Notes under the pieces: generated by a model | Database searches by the model: none | What the model was told of the DNA's origin: nothing | What the model saw: only the letters and a program-made list of their open reading frames with translations | Shown here: piece after piece, positions 43,652 to 51,820 of the stretch | Layout: each line of letters begins with the position of its first letter | Position numbering within the stretch: position 1 is the first letter of the stretch | Position numbers and translations under genes: made by a program | DNA from: an uncultured Methanomassiliicoccus sp. | GTDB taxonomy: Archaea > Thermoplasmatota > Thermoplasmata > Methanomassiliicoccales > Methanomassiliicoccaceae | NCBI GenBank assembly: GCA_905202485.1 | Contig: CAJKRY010000006.1 | Span: 49,943 to 113,942 of the forward strand | Direction of reading: 5' to 3' | Length of the DNA: 64,000 bases

Positions 43652-44218
43652 TTAAAACGGATGCCCGGTAAGAGCTTCTATCTCCACTTTATCCCAAAAC
43701 TGATTTTCCCAATAAAAATATTGATCTTTCCGTTTTTTGAAAATGCGGAAAGGCACATCTGAATTATCATAAATGTGGCAGACATCTGAAATTTTAACAA
43801 GGTCAGGTATCAAAGATAGAGCGCGGTTGTATCTTGATATTACTTTATCTTCCGGTACATCATGGTCTCCACGGGATACTCTCATATCTATGCGTGAAAT
43901 ATTGATCTGTGGGTCAGAAGTCAGCACATATATTGTTCTGATAAAATAGCCCTTGTTTTTTGCTTTTATTAGCAGCTTAAGATTTCTGTCTGTTGACATT
44001 ACAGTCTCAAAAGTAAAACTCCTGCCTTCATGGAGGAGGTTTTCGCGCATGCGCTCCGCCTGCTCTGCAGCCTCTTGATCAGAACATTGATTGAACTTTT
44101 TGATTTCATCTGCATTGACATAGGGTTCAATGATCTTGATCATTTTAGAGATTGTACTCTTCCCAGATCCATTCGGTCCTGCGAATACAATAATCTCAGG
44201 CTTTAGAGGCTGCGACAT
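43652..44218 (-). CDS. zeta-toxin-type P-loop kinase
   Basis: 188 residues, with IVFAGPNGSGKSTI as Walker A (near residue 15), SFTFETVMST in the sugar-binding region and VISRYNRALSLIPDL in the lid. This matches zeta-toxin family kinases, which phosphorylate UDP-activated sugars or other small molecules. The first 23 bases overlap the preceding small gene, typical of an antitoxin-toxin pair. Whether it is toxic in an archaeon without murein is unknown, but UDP-GlcNAc is present in archaea. Confidence 0.82.
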   Translation of the reverse strand: MSQPLKPEIIVFAGPNGSGKSTISKMIKIIEPYVNADEIKKFNQCSDQEAAEQAERMRENLLHEGRSFTFETVMSTDRNLKLLIKAKNKGYFIRTIYVLTSDPQINISRIDMRVSRGDHDVPEDKVISRYNRALSLIPDLVKISDVCHIYDNSDVPFRIFKKRKDQYFYWENQFWDKVEIEALTGHPF

Positions 44219-44414
44219 ACTCTATGCGCCCGTCTGGATATTCTTTATAGATCGCACCGTCCGCATTAACACGAATAACTGGTATGCCCATAATCTTGTC
44301 TCTTTCTATGGCTAGCCTGACAGCCTGTACGAAACGCTCTGTTAATTCGTCATCTGTGAGACCGAATGTCAGATCGTAATCGTTACCCTCTTCTCCAGCT
44401 TCCATTTTGACCAC
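44196..44414 (-). CDS. small antitoxin-like protein paired with the zeta kinase
   Basis: 72 residues, acidic at the N-terminus, with a helix (ELTERFVQAVRLAIERDKI) and a C-terminal strand pair (IPVIRVNADGAIYKEYPDGR). Proteins of this shape commonly precede zeta-like kinases in bacteria. The gene starts at GTG 44414 or ATG 44405 and overlaps the kinase start by 23 bases. An antitoxin or chaperone role is inferred from pairing alone. Confidence 0.65.
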   Translation of the reverse strand: MVKMEAGEEGNDYDLTFGLTDDELTERFVQAVRLAIERDKIMGIPVIRVNADGAIYKEYPDGRIEYVAASKA

Positions 44415-44468
44415 AATTTACAATTACATTAATACGGCGATTATACTAAACTGTTTCTCATTGGTCTT

Positions 44469-45464
44469 TTATTCGACTAAATTCTCTGAGACATGCTTTT
44501 TGACATCTACACTGGTAAACATCAGATCCTGAAGTTCAATCAGGGCCTTCCATTCATTGCGGCACTCGCAGTCGACTTTCTCAAACTCTGCCGGGTCCTG
44601 GGAGTATGAGAATTTTTCTATTGCCGAAAGCAGAGCCTTGTCGCATTTCCCGCAGTTGTGGACACCTCTTGCAGCTCCTCCTCCTGAAGGTGAAGAAAGC
44701 AGCCTGCAGCCTTCTTTGCCGCAACCGTCCTTCAATACTTCAATTAAAGACCAGATCATCGGCGGGGCGTAGCTTCCCCTTGACCACAGAGACTCTACCA
44801 GCGTGCTGCGCTGAACGTTAACAGGATTGACGCTGACACTTTCTGAGAACTGGGCCGCATACTTCACCGAAGCTTTGGCGTCCTCGATTGCCGCCCTTTC
44901 GGTCAGATATGGAGGTTTGAGAAGCAGATACGTTCTCAAAGGAATGTTAAGCTTATTCAGGACTCTGGCTGCCTGTTCGTAGTCTCCGACTGTGAATCCT
45001 TTGCGGATGCATTTCCTAAGGATTTCATCGTTTGCGCTCTCCAGACCAATGGCGACTGCTGACCTTTCTTTGACTACTGAAGCTAAGTTTTCTTCAGTGA
45101 CAAATTCAGGACGGGACTCAAAGAGAATTCTCTGCGCCGGAGCAAACATCTCAAAGATGTCCTTCCTTACAGCGCTGGGAATCTCTTTGTCGTCTAAGAA
45201 TGAACCGGAAGTATAGATCTTGACCATTTTTTCATTGCAGTATTTTTCTAACGCTTTAGAGAGCTGAACCCTGAGGTCTTCTTCTGTCACCGGTGCGCTT
45301 ACAGTGTTGTATCCGCACATGGTGCAGCCCTTCTTGTGAGCCCACCAGCATCCTGTTGTACGCAGAATGATAACGAAAGCGTCTACCTTTTCTGAGTTGA
45401 TCATGTCCTTTTCCCGCCATGTGCTCACGGGAGTCTGGAGATCTTCCTTCCTTAGTTTAGCCAT
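44469..45464 (-). CDS. archaeosine biosynthesis radical SAM protein RaSEA
   Basis: 331 residues. The radical SAM Cys motif is CWWAHKKGCTMC, in the Cx8Cx2C spacing of the Elp3/RaSEA group, and VKIYTSGSFLDD and VAIGLESANDEI follow. RaSEA works with ArcS to convert preQ0-lysine at tRNA position 15 into archaeosine, a tRNA modification limited to archaea. Further Cys at the C-terminus (CGKEGC, CGKC, CEC) suggest a second metal site. It is divergent from the flavoprotein gene. Confidence 0.88.
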   Translation of the reverse strand: MAKLRKEDLQTPVSTWREKDMINSEKVDAFVIILRTTGCWWAHKKGCTMCGYNTVSAPVTEEDLRVQLSKALEKYCNEKMVKIYTSGSFLDDKEIPSAVRKDIFEMFAPAQRILFESRPEFVTEENLASVVKERSAVAIGLESANDEILRKCIRKGFTVGDYEQAARVLNKLNIPLRTYLLLKPPYLTERAAIEDAKASVKYAAQFSESVSVNPVNVQRSTLVESLWSRGSYAPPMIWSLIEVLKDGCGKEGCRLLSSPSGGGAARGVHNCGKCDKALLSAIEKFSYSQDPAEFEKVDCECRNEWKALIELQDLMFTSVDVKKHVSENLVE

Positions 45465-45568
45465 AATCTGATCGCCGCAAGACAGCCGACTAACATTAAT
45501 TACCTTTCGGCCTGATCAATGGTAAGTTTATAATAAGGCCATCATATGCCTAGATTAAAGGTATACGT

Positions 45569-46918
45569 ATGGCTAGAAAGATCGTTGTGATCGGGTCGGG
45601 AGCAGCAGGCATGACTGCTGCCTCCTCAGCAAGAGCGACTGACAAAGAAGCTGAGATTACAGTATTCACTGAAGAAGAATACATCTCATATTCACCATGT
45701 GCGATTCCCTTCGTTCTCGAAGGAAAGATAAAAGATTTTCAGTCAATCGTGATGCACGATCCAGCATTCTACAGAAATGAGAGGAATATCGACGTCAGAG
45801 TAAAAACAAAAGTCGCCTCTGTCGATTCTGAAGCTAAGACCGTTGCACTTGAAGACGGCTCTTCGGTACCTTATGATTCTTTGATTTTAGCTACCGGAGG
45901 CACAGTGTTTGTTCCGCCGATCGAGGGCGCCGACCTTCCGGGAGTCTTCAAAGTCCGCTTCATAAAAGACGGCATGATAATTCAAGAAGCAATGAAGACC
46001 TGCAAGACCGTCGTTGTCGCAGGCGGCGGAGTCATCGGCCTGGAAATTGCTGTGGCGCTTAAGCATGCCGGACTGAAAGTCATCGTTGCCGAGATGTTTC
46101 CGCAGGTTATTCCAAGAATCTGCGACGCAGATATGGCTGCTAAAGTTCAGTCTGAACTTGAAAAGGAAGGCGTCGAGTTCCTGATGGGCAAGCCTCTCGG
46201 CGCTATTAAAGGCGATGGAAAGGTGGAAAGCGTCGTGGTCGGAGATAAAGAGTACAAGTGCGACATGGTGATCATGGCCACCGGAGTCAGGGCAAACCTG
46301 CAGATTCCCAATCAGCTTGGTTTTGAGATCGGCCCTCTCGGCGCAGTTCATGTCACATCCACACTGCAGCCGTACCGCAGAGGCAGAGTCGTCAAGGACG
46401 TATACCTAGCAGGCGACGTTGTCATGTGCGAGAATGCCGCTGCTCCCGGACCTACCATGAGCCAGCTTGGTGCCACCGCAGTGAGGCAGGGCCGAGTAGC
46501 CGGAATCAATGCGGCCGGTGGATATGCCACGTTCCCTGCTGTTCTCAGTGCCTGGATTTCTCAGGTCGGCGATATCCAGATTGCCGGAACCGGTCTCTCC
46601 AAAGGCTTGGCAGACTACTACGGCCTGCAGGTTGTCGAGGGCTGCGCAGAAGGTCTCAGCCGTGCAAGGTACTACCCCGGCGGAACCGAGGTCATAGTAA
46701 AATTACTGGCTGAGAAGGAAAGCCGCCGCATCGTCGGTGCTCAGATCCTTGGCAGAGAAGACATAAACGGAAGAATCAACTGGCTTACAGCTGCAATTAT
46801 GAAAGGAGTTACAGTCGACGAGTTTGTCAGCTCCTTTGAGAATGCTTACTGCCCCCCGACGTCTATGGTCAGAGACGTAGTGTGTGTAGCAGCTGAGAAT
46901 CTGATGAGGAAGCTGTAA
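45569..46918 (+). CDS. CoA-disulfide reductase/NADH oxidase-like flavoprotein
   Basis: 449 residues in the pyridine nucleotide-disulfide oxidoreductase family. The FAD site is VVIGSGAAGMTAASSARATD. The single redox-active Cys44 in YSPCAIPF is diagnostic of CoA-disulfide reductase and NADH oxidase/persulfide reductase relatives. A NAD(P)H site VVVAGGGVIGLEIAVAL is near 150, and VYLAGDVV closes the FAD domain. A TATA box lies at about 45526-45535, with a leader of about 33 nt. The stop is directly followed by the ATG of a MoaD-like gene. Confidence 0.87.
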   Translation: MARKIVVIGSGAAGMTAASSARATDKEAEITVFTEEEYISYSPCAIPFVLEGKIKDFQSIVMHDPAFYRNERNIDVRVKTKVASVDSEAKTVALEDGSSVPYDSLILATGGTVFVPPIEGADLPGVFKVRFIKDGMIIQEAMKTCKTVVVAGGGVIGLEIAVALKHAGLKVIVAEMFPQVIPRICDADMAAKVQSELEKEGVEFLMGKPLGAIKGDGKVESVVVGDKEYKCDMVIMATGVRANLQIPNQLGFEIGPLGAVHVTSTLQPYRRGRVVKDVYLAGDVVMCENAAAPGPTMSQLGATAVRQGRVAGINAAGGYATFPAVLSAWISQVGDIQIAGTGLSKGLADYYGLQVVEGCAEGLSRARYYPGGTEVIVKLLAEKESRRIVGAQILGREDINGRINWLTAAIMKGVTVDEFVSSFENAYCPPTSMVRDVVCVAAENLMRKL

Positions 46919-47200
46919 ATGACTTCGATAGTCTTCCGCACCTTCGGTAATATTTCTGCAATTACCAAGCAGAACCAGATGAATATGGAGTTTGAAGGCT
47001 GCACTGCTGAAGATTTTCTCAATAAGCTTATTGAAGAATTCGGGGAAGACATGAAGAAAATTCTCTTCCCCGGCGGTTCTCTCTCAGACTTGATATTTAT
47101 ATTAGTAAACGGCAGAAACATCGAAGGCCTAGAAGGGTTGGAGACTAAAATCAAAGACGGCGATGTGGTTTCTGTTCTGCCAATGACCGCTGGCGGATGA
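46919..47200 (+). CDS. MoaD/ThiS-like beta-grasp protein with C-terminal Gly-Gly
   Basis: 93 residues with the beta-grasp fold pattern: FRTFGNISAITKQ, a helix with EDFLNKLIEEFG, FILVNGRNIEGLEG and IKDGDVVSVLPMTAGG. The terminal Gly-Gly is the site adenylated and thiolated in sulfur carriers and SAMP-type modifiers. ATG 46919 follows the flavoprotein stop with no gap, so the two are surely cotranscribed. MoaD proper is shorter; the target pathway (molybdopterin, tRNA thiolation, sampylation or other) is unresolved. Confidence 0.85.
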   Translation: MTSIVFRTFGNISAITKQNQMNMEFEGCTAEDFLNKLIEEFGEDMKKILFPGGSLSDLIFILVNGRNIEGLEGLETKIKDGDVVSVLPMTAGG

Positions 47201-47534
47201 TATTAATCATTCTTAAGCATTTAATTTTAAATTATCAGAATTGATAATTTATTCTCATATAATTACTTAAACAGTCTGAGATTTCAGTGTTATTTTTGAT
47301 TTTTGTAAATTAATACCAGATATTGAGTGACACATTCATCCAGTATTACGGGGAGTGGTATTATTATTAGAAGTATTCCTCTGTTTTCTATTGTTTATGC
47401 CGAGGATTCGTAGGATTGTAAAAGGCACTTGTTGACGAGAGTATAATTCAGTGGAAACGTTTATAATGAAAGATGCAACAATCCAAACAGCTTTAAAATG
47501 CGAGCGAATTCAATTTTAAAAAGTCGGTGAGTCT
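47201..47534 (+). promoter_or_regulatory. A/T-rich intergenic region with the nrdJ promoter
   Basis: No ORF is supported in this 334-base gap. A TATA-like GTTTATAATG at about 47458-47467 would start transcription near 47485 and leave a leader of about 50 nt to nrdJ. The remainder is A/T-rich without a clear repeat. Confidence 0.4.
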
Positions 47535-49781
47535 ATGGGAATTTCAAAAAATGCACAGGTTGTCCTTGAAAGAAGGTATTTGATAAAAGACAAGGACGGG
47601 AATACAATCGAAACTGTTGACGGAATGTTTCACAGAGTCGCAGATGCGATTGCCTCCAGTGAAAGGATGTATGAAAACGGCGAGGATGCTGGCGAACTCG
47701 CTGAAGTATTCTACGATATGATGACAAAACTGGAATTCCTGCCTAATTCTCCGACCTTAATGAATGCCGGCAAAGACCTCGGACAGCTTTCGGCATGTTT
47801 TGTTCTGCCTGTTGATGACAGTATGGAATCGATATTTGAGGCCATCAAGCAGGCTGCTTTGATTCACAAAAGCGGCGGAGGTACAGGGTTCTCATTTTCC
47901 AGGCTTCGCTGCGAAGGCAGTGTTGTCAACTCCACCGGCGGAGTCGCCAGCGGACCAATCAGCTTCATGAAAGTGTTCAATGTCGCCACCGAAGCCGTGA
48001 AACAGGGAGGCTCAAGGCGCGGCGCTAATATGGGAATACTCCGCATAGACCACCCAGACATTTTAAAATTCATTGACTGCAAATCAGATAACAAAGAAAT
48101 TACTAATTTCAACATTTCAGTAGGACTCACTGAAGCTTTCATGAAAGCAGCTGAGAAGGGAGATGATTATGATCTAGTGGATCCCCATACCAAAGAGGCT
48201 GTGGGTAAACTCAGCGCTGCAAAAGTATTCGATAAAATTGTCGAAGCTGCATGGCGCAACGGAGAACCTGGCATTATCTTCCTCGACAGGCTGAACCGTG
48301 ATAACATAGTTCCTTCTCAGGGAGAGATAGAATCCACAAACCCCTGCGGAGAACAGCCTCTGCTGCCTTATGAAAGCTGTAATTTAGGCTCAATCAACCT
48401 CACCAAGATGCTGAAAAAGAACGGTGAATCCTGGGAGTTTGACTGGGAGAAACTGGAGAAGACAGTAAAGAATGCAGTGCACTTCCTTGACAATGTAATA
48501 GATGTCAACAAATATCCTATCGAAGAAATTGACTTCACCACTAAACAGACAAGAAAAATCGGCCTCGGCGTCATGGGATGGGCTGACAGCCTGCTGATGA
48601 TGAAAATTCCCTACAACTCTACAGAGGCTATCGAACTCGGCGAACGCCTGATGAAGTTCATCAGTGATGTCGGAAGGGAGAAAAGCCAGGAGATGGCTGC
48701 CAAAAGAGGAACATTTCCGCTGTTTGACGAGAGCATTTTACCTGAAGACAAGCCGCAGAGGAATGGGACCATTACCACTATTGCGCCTACAGGAACGCTC
48801 TCCATCATTGCTGAATGCTCGTCGGGAGTCGAACCAATCTTCGGTTACGTGTTTGTAAGGAACATCATGGATGGAACAGAGATGCTTGAAGTGAACTCGG
48901 TTCTTAAAGAAGAACTGGAAAGAAGAGGCCTTTACAGCGAAGCTCTGATGAAGCGTATCGCCAAAGAAGGCAGCATTGCCCACATCGAGGAAATCCCTGA
49001 AGACATCCGCAGAGTGTTTGTTTCCAGCCATGATATCAATCCAGAGGACCACATAAGAATGCAGGCTGCTTTCCAGAAGTATACAGACAACGCTGTTTCT
49101 AAGACAGTAAACTTCAGTCATGCAGCCACTAAGGAAGATGTGGCAGAGGTCTATAAGCTCGCCTTCAGGCTGGGCTGCAAAGGAGTAACGATCTACAGAG
49201 ACGGCAGCCGTGACGAGCAGGTGTTAAACATCGGCAAAGTCAACAAAGACGAGGAGATTCCGGCAGAAGAGCTCACCGGAAGAATCGTTCCCCGCGGCAG
49301 ACCTGATGTTGTGTCCGGCGTTACTGAACGTGTGCAGATCGGCTGCGGCAAACTATACATCACCGCCAATTACGACGATAAGGGAATCTGTGAAATATTT
49401 ACCAACACAGGAAAGGCAGGAGGATGCCCCAGTCAGAGCGAGGCTACTTCAAGGCTTGCTTCGATCGCCCTGCGCAGCGGTATTGATGTGAAAACCATCG
49501 TCAGCCAGCTCAAGGGAATCAGATGTCCTTCGACTGTCAGACAGCCAGGATTGAAATGCACTTCCTGTCCCGATGCCATCGCCAGAACTATTGAGAAAAT
49601 TTACAATAAACATATTGAACTCGGTTACTGGGATCCAGATGCCATAAGCGTCAGCAGCCTGATGGAAGATGATCACGTACTGACTCATATGATAAAATTC
49701 TGCCCTGAATGCGGAGAAGCCGTTGAACATGAAGGCGGCTGTGTTATATGCAGGCAATGCGGTTACAGCAAATGCAATTAA
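47535..49781 (+). CDS. nrdJ: adenosylcobalamin-dependent ribonucleotide reductase (class II)
   Basis: 748 residues. It reduces ribonucleotides to deoxyribonucleotides using a radical made from adenosylcobalamin, so it fits a corrinoid-rich methanogen. The family core includes NSPTLMNAGKDLGQLSACFV with the redox Cys, GGTGFSFSRLR, NPCGEQPLLPYESCNLGS with the active-site Cys and Glu, and IAPTGTLSIIAECSSGVEP. The C-terminus has a zinc-type ribbon (CPECGEAVEHEGGCVICRQC). A GGTGAG box precedes the ATG. Confidence 0.95.
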   Translation: MGISKNAQVVLERRYLIKDKDGNTIETVDGMFHRVADAIASSERMYENGEDAGELAEVFYDMMTKLEFLPNSPTLMNAGKDLGQLSACFVLPVDDSMESIFEAIKQAALIHKSGGGTGFSFSRLRCEGSVVNSTGGVASGPISFMKVFNVATEAVKQGGSRRGANMGILRIDHPDILKFIDCKSDNKEITNFNISVGLTEAFMKAAEKGDDYDLVDPHTKEAVGKLSAAKVFDKIVEAAWRNGEPGIIFLDRLNRDNIVPSQGEIESTNPCGEQPLLPYESCNLGSINLTKMLKKNGESWEFDWEKLEKTVKNAVHFLDNVIDVNKYPIEEIDFTTKQTRKIGLGVMGWADSLLMMKIPYNSTEAIELGERLMKFISDVGREKSQEMAAKRGTFPLFDESILPEDKPQRNGTITTIAPTGTLSIIAECSSGVEPIFGYVFVRNIMDGTEMLEVNSVLKEELERRGLYSEALMKRIAKEGSIAHIEEIPEDIRRVFVSSHDINPEDHIRMQAAFQKYTDNAVSKTVNFSHAATKEDVAEVYKLAFRLGCKGVTIYRDGSRDEQVLNIGKVNKDEEIPAEELTGRIVPRGRPDVVSGVTERVQIGCGKLYITANYDDKGICEIFTNTGKAGGCPSQSEATSRLASIALRSGIDVKTIVSQLKGIRCPSTVRQPGLKCTSCPDAIARTIEKIYNKHIELGYWDPDAISVSSLMEDDHVLTHMIKFCPECGEAVEHEGGCVICRQCGYSKCN

Positions 49782-49791
49782 AGGTGATTAT

Positions 49792-50016
49792 TTGGATAAA
49801 AGAATGATAGCGCCAGTTATAATTACAGTATTATTGTTACTGTATTTTGTAGCATTCGGCGCTCTGTGGATGGCGCTGGAGGACGGAATGCCTCTCATCG
49901 TTACAATCATGGGGCTGAGTATACCCGCAATATGCATAGTTGCATCAGTGTATGTACTGATAGAGCGCATTAAAGAAATCAGGAGCGGAGTCGAAGATGA
50001 TCTTGACAAATATTGA
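49792..50016 (+). CDS. small two-helix membrane protein
   Basis: 74 residues from TTG 49792, or 70 from ATG 49804. The TTG is favoured by a GGTGA box a few bases upstream. Two hydrophobic segments (VIITVLLLLYFVAFGALWMA and IVTIMGLSIPAICIVASVYV) are followed by a charged helix. It overlaps the UPF0145 gene by about 20 bases. Function is unknown; similar small proteins often sit before YbjQ-like genes. Confidence 0.65.
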   Translation: MDKRMIAPVIITVLLLLYFVAFGALWMALEDGMPLIVTIMGLSIPAICIVASVYVLIERIKEIRSGVEDDLDKY

Positions 50017-50308
50017 ATACCTTCCAGGAAAGGAAATAGAAATAATCGGCATTGTAAAAGGCAGCACAATCCAGACAAAGAATATCGGCCGCGACATCAC
50101 TCAGGGATTCAAGTCGATGGTCGGCGGAGAGCTTGTTGCTTACACTCAGATGCTGAATGAGGCCAGAGCTCTTGCCACCAAGCGTATGGTGGAAGAGGCT
50201 GAAAGTTTAAACGCAGACGCCGTCATTAACGTCAGGTACACCAGTTCGATGGTTGCCGCCGGTGCTGCTGAAATCCTCGCCTATGGAACTGCAGTAAAAG
50301 TTAAATGA
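49997..50308 (+). CDS. UPF0145/YbjQ family protein
   Basis: 103 residues of the YbjQ-like family, which forms pentameric rings and is of unclear function (sometimes called heavy-metal binding). GIVKGSTIQTKNIGRDI, NEARALATKRMVEEAESL and ADAVINVRYTSS are characteristic. It is coupled to the small membrane protein upstream. Its last 28 bases, from 50281, form one copy of a direct repeat that recurs 1.27 kb downstream. Confidence 0.9.
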   Translation: MILTNIEYLPGKEIEIIGIVKGSTIQTKNIGRDITQGFKSMVGGELVAYTQMLNEARALATKRMVEEAESLNADAVINVRYTSSMVAAGAAEILAYGTAVKVK

Positions 50309-50331
50309 TTATATAATGGGGGTTAGGCCCC
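50281..50331 (+). repeat. direct repeat copy 1: end of the UPF0145 gene plus terminator
   Basis: The first 30 bases (50281-50310) are identical to 51546-51575, and the next 20 or so are similar, both ending in GGTTAGGCCCC. The copy consists of the last ten codons of the UPF0145 gene and the following terminator. The two copies enclose the PIN and antitoxin-like genes. Confidence 0.85.
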
Positions 50332-50341
50332 TTTCCATTTT
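50318..50341 (+). terminator. terminator after the UPF0145 gene
   Basis: A GGGG/CCCC hairpin with a short loop followed by TTTCC and a run of T. It lies 10 bases after the stop codon. A near copy is in the second direct repeat at 51583-51605. Confidence 0.65.
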
Positions 50342-50430
50342 TATACACAACAAATGTCTTGAATGAAATTTTAAAACATCATATTTTCTGCTGTTTATCT
50401 TCATGGTAACACAAGTAACCATTAATTTAA

Positions 50431-50947
50431 TCACCAAATCTCACCCATTTTCAGATGATCGCAGTTCATTTCATCCCTAATATCTCTTGCACACTTATCA
50501 AGGGAATCCAGTGTGTTTATCTGAGTGTCAGATGTTAAAAAATGAGTGCAGTGATTATTAGATAACGCACACGCAAGAATTAAAGCATCAGTGGATTGCA
50601 GATACTGTTCGCCCCACCCATTTTTGTGGGTCCTATTAGATGTAGTACTTTTCAATAGTCTATAAGCATAAGAATAACAATCGGGATTATTAATTCCCTC
50701 AGGAATTAGGATTCCCTTTTTTTACATAGTTATGAAAGTTATCAAAAATCTCATTGACTCTGTTTTTATTATTTGCAACAAGATATGCTTCACCGATTGC
50801 TGGAAAAGGTACATGATAGCTCTGTTTTCCCCGTTTCCAGCTGTTTAAAGTTTGTTTTACATCCATGTGTAAATCGTCATTTTGATCGCAGAAAGCTATC
50901 AAGTAGCACGTATCAATGTAGAATAGTGCTTGTTTTTCTCCAGATAT
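50431..50947 (-). pseudogene. PIN-domain toxin gene broken by a one-base frameshift
   Basis: Two frames together give one PIN domain of about 165 residues. The N-terminal frame has FYIDTCYLIAFCD and AIGEAYLVA. The C-terminal frame has STDALILACAL and FLTSDTQIN. These supply the acidic residues of the RNase active site. The frames join at a run of seven T (50717-50723, A on the coding strand). With six bases there, the reading is continuous, through VKKGILIPEG. No normal start codon precedes FYIDT in frame (a UAG lies at 50948-50950; ATA or ATT are the options), so translation may depend on the upstream gene. This may be a decayed gene, phase variation or a sequencing error. Confidence 0.75.
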
Positions 50948-51375
50948 CTATATGCCCCCTCTACATAGTCCTTCAGATGAGGCTTTAGACGGATTGTTGT
51001 ATCAACTAGTTTTCTTCCGCTGATATTTTCATTAGTTTCAGCGACTACTAACAATGTCGCAAGAGCCTCGGTATATTCCAGACCTTGAGATAATATATAC
51101 TTTAAATCATTTTTCACATCTTCAGGAATATCCATGTGTTCCGGAGCGATGTTTTTTTCTGAGATTTTGTAGTATGCATTTGCTAGATCTCTAGAGTATG
51201 GACCGCGGACATACCTTGTAAACTTATACTCTGGACCAACTCTAGCGAGATTTAAGAGATACACACCTTTTTGAGCAAGGAGACGGTCATTGAACTCCTC
51301 GACATTAAAGTCATGACCCGCTAACAAGAATATCTCACTGATCATCCCAGCAGTTTTAGCCAGATTTTCTGCCAT
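50899..51375 (-). CDS. YwgA/Panacea-like antitoxin candidate upstream of the PIN gene
   Basis: 158 residues, helical, with LLAQKGVYLLNLARVGPEYK followed by FTRYVRGPYSRDLANAYYKI. That pattern (a helix, an aromatic stretch, then RGPYS) resembles YwgA- or Panacea/SocA-type regulators, some of which are antitoxins. Its 3' end overlaps the start of the PIN frame. The position upstream of a PIN toxin supports an antitoxin role, but this is not proved. Confidence 0.65.
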   Translation of the reverse strand: MAENLAKTAGMISEIFLLAGHDFNVEEFNDRLLAQKGVYLLNLARVGPEYKFTRYVRGPYSRDLANAYYKISEKNIAPEHMDIPEDVKNDLKYILSQGLEYTEALATLLVVAETNENISGRKLVDTTIRLKPHLKDYVEGAYRYLEKNKHYSTLIRAT

Positions 51376-51545
51376 ATCGTGTACCTCCTAGAGAATATCT
51401 ACTCTCATGAATCGTATACGTTAGATCCCTATTTGATGTTTGCTAAATAAAAATGGCTCCTAAGGGGCCTTGTTGGCGATAGTTCTCATTAATCATACGC
51501 CAGTGCATTCCATCTCCACCATTTCAGAGATTTATCTGATTTTGT
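51376..51545. other. intergenic part of the islet, no gene recognised
   Basis: These 170 bases lie between the start of the antitoxin-like gene and repeat copy 2. They hold a short GGCTCC/GGGGCC-type inverted repeat near 51467-51481 and no supported ORF. The promoter of the antitoxin-like gene should lie close to 51376-51420. Confidence 0.4.
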
Positions 51546-51595
51546 CTATGGAACTGCAGTAAAAGTTAAATGATTGCATAATAGGGTTAGGCCCC
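51546..51595 (+). repeat. direct repeat copy 2 (duplicated UPF0145 gene end)
   Basis: Bases 51546-51575 match 50281-50310 exactly, and the terminator part is nearly the same, with a few changes and one fewer base. No UPF0145 gene precedes this copy, so it is a stranded duplicate. The copies are in the same orientation, 1265 bases apart. Confidence 0.85.
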
Positions 51596-51675
51596 TCATT
51601 TTTTCTAAGTTCATGAGTCAAAAATAAATGAAAATCACAATTTCTCATGGTTTTTTACTGACTCTGCAATAGTAC

Positions 51676-51762
51676 TCATCCATAAGCAGCATAAACGCTT
51701 CTTTTGTAAGGTCCCTGAATCTCATAGTATGGATACAAATAAGCACCCTTTTTAGCAAGCAG
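51676..51762 (-). pseudogene. remnant of a second antitoxin-like gene
   Basis: Reading the minus strand gives LLAKKGAYLYPYYEIQGPYK and a stop a few codons later. This aligns with LLAQKGVYLLNLARVGPEYK...RGPYSRD of the intact 158-residue protein at 50899-51375. Only about 29 codons remain, so it is a fragment of the same family outside the second repeat. It suggests more than one insertion or a past duplication here. Confidence 0.55.
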
Positions 51763-51820
51763 TACACGTGCTAGACAGTGTGTAGCGGAATAGCTTTATA
51801 CATTCTTACGATACGCAAGA

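Noticed and set aside
50945..50950. A UAG just upstream of the PIN frame might be a pyrrolysine codon within a longer PIN gene.
   Set aside because: The frame upstream lies within the antitoxin-like gene and shows no coding character. The UAG more likely bounds the PIN frame.
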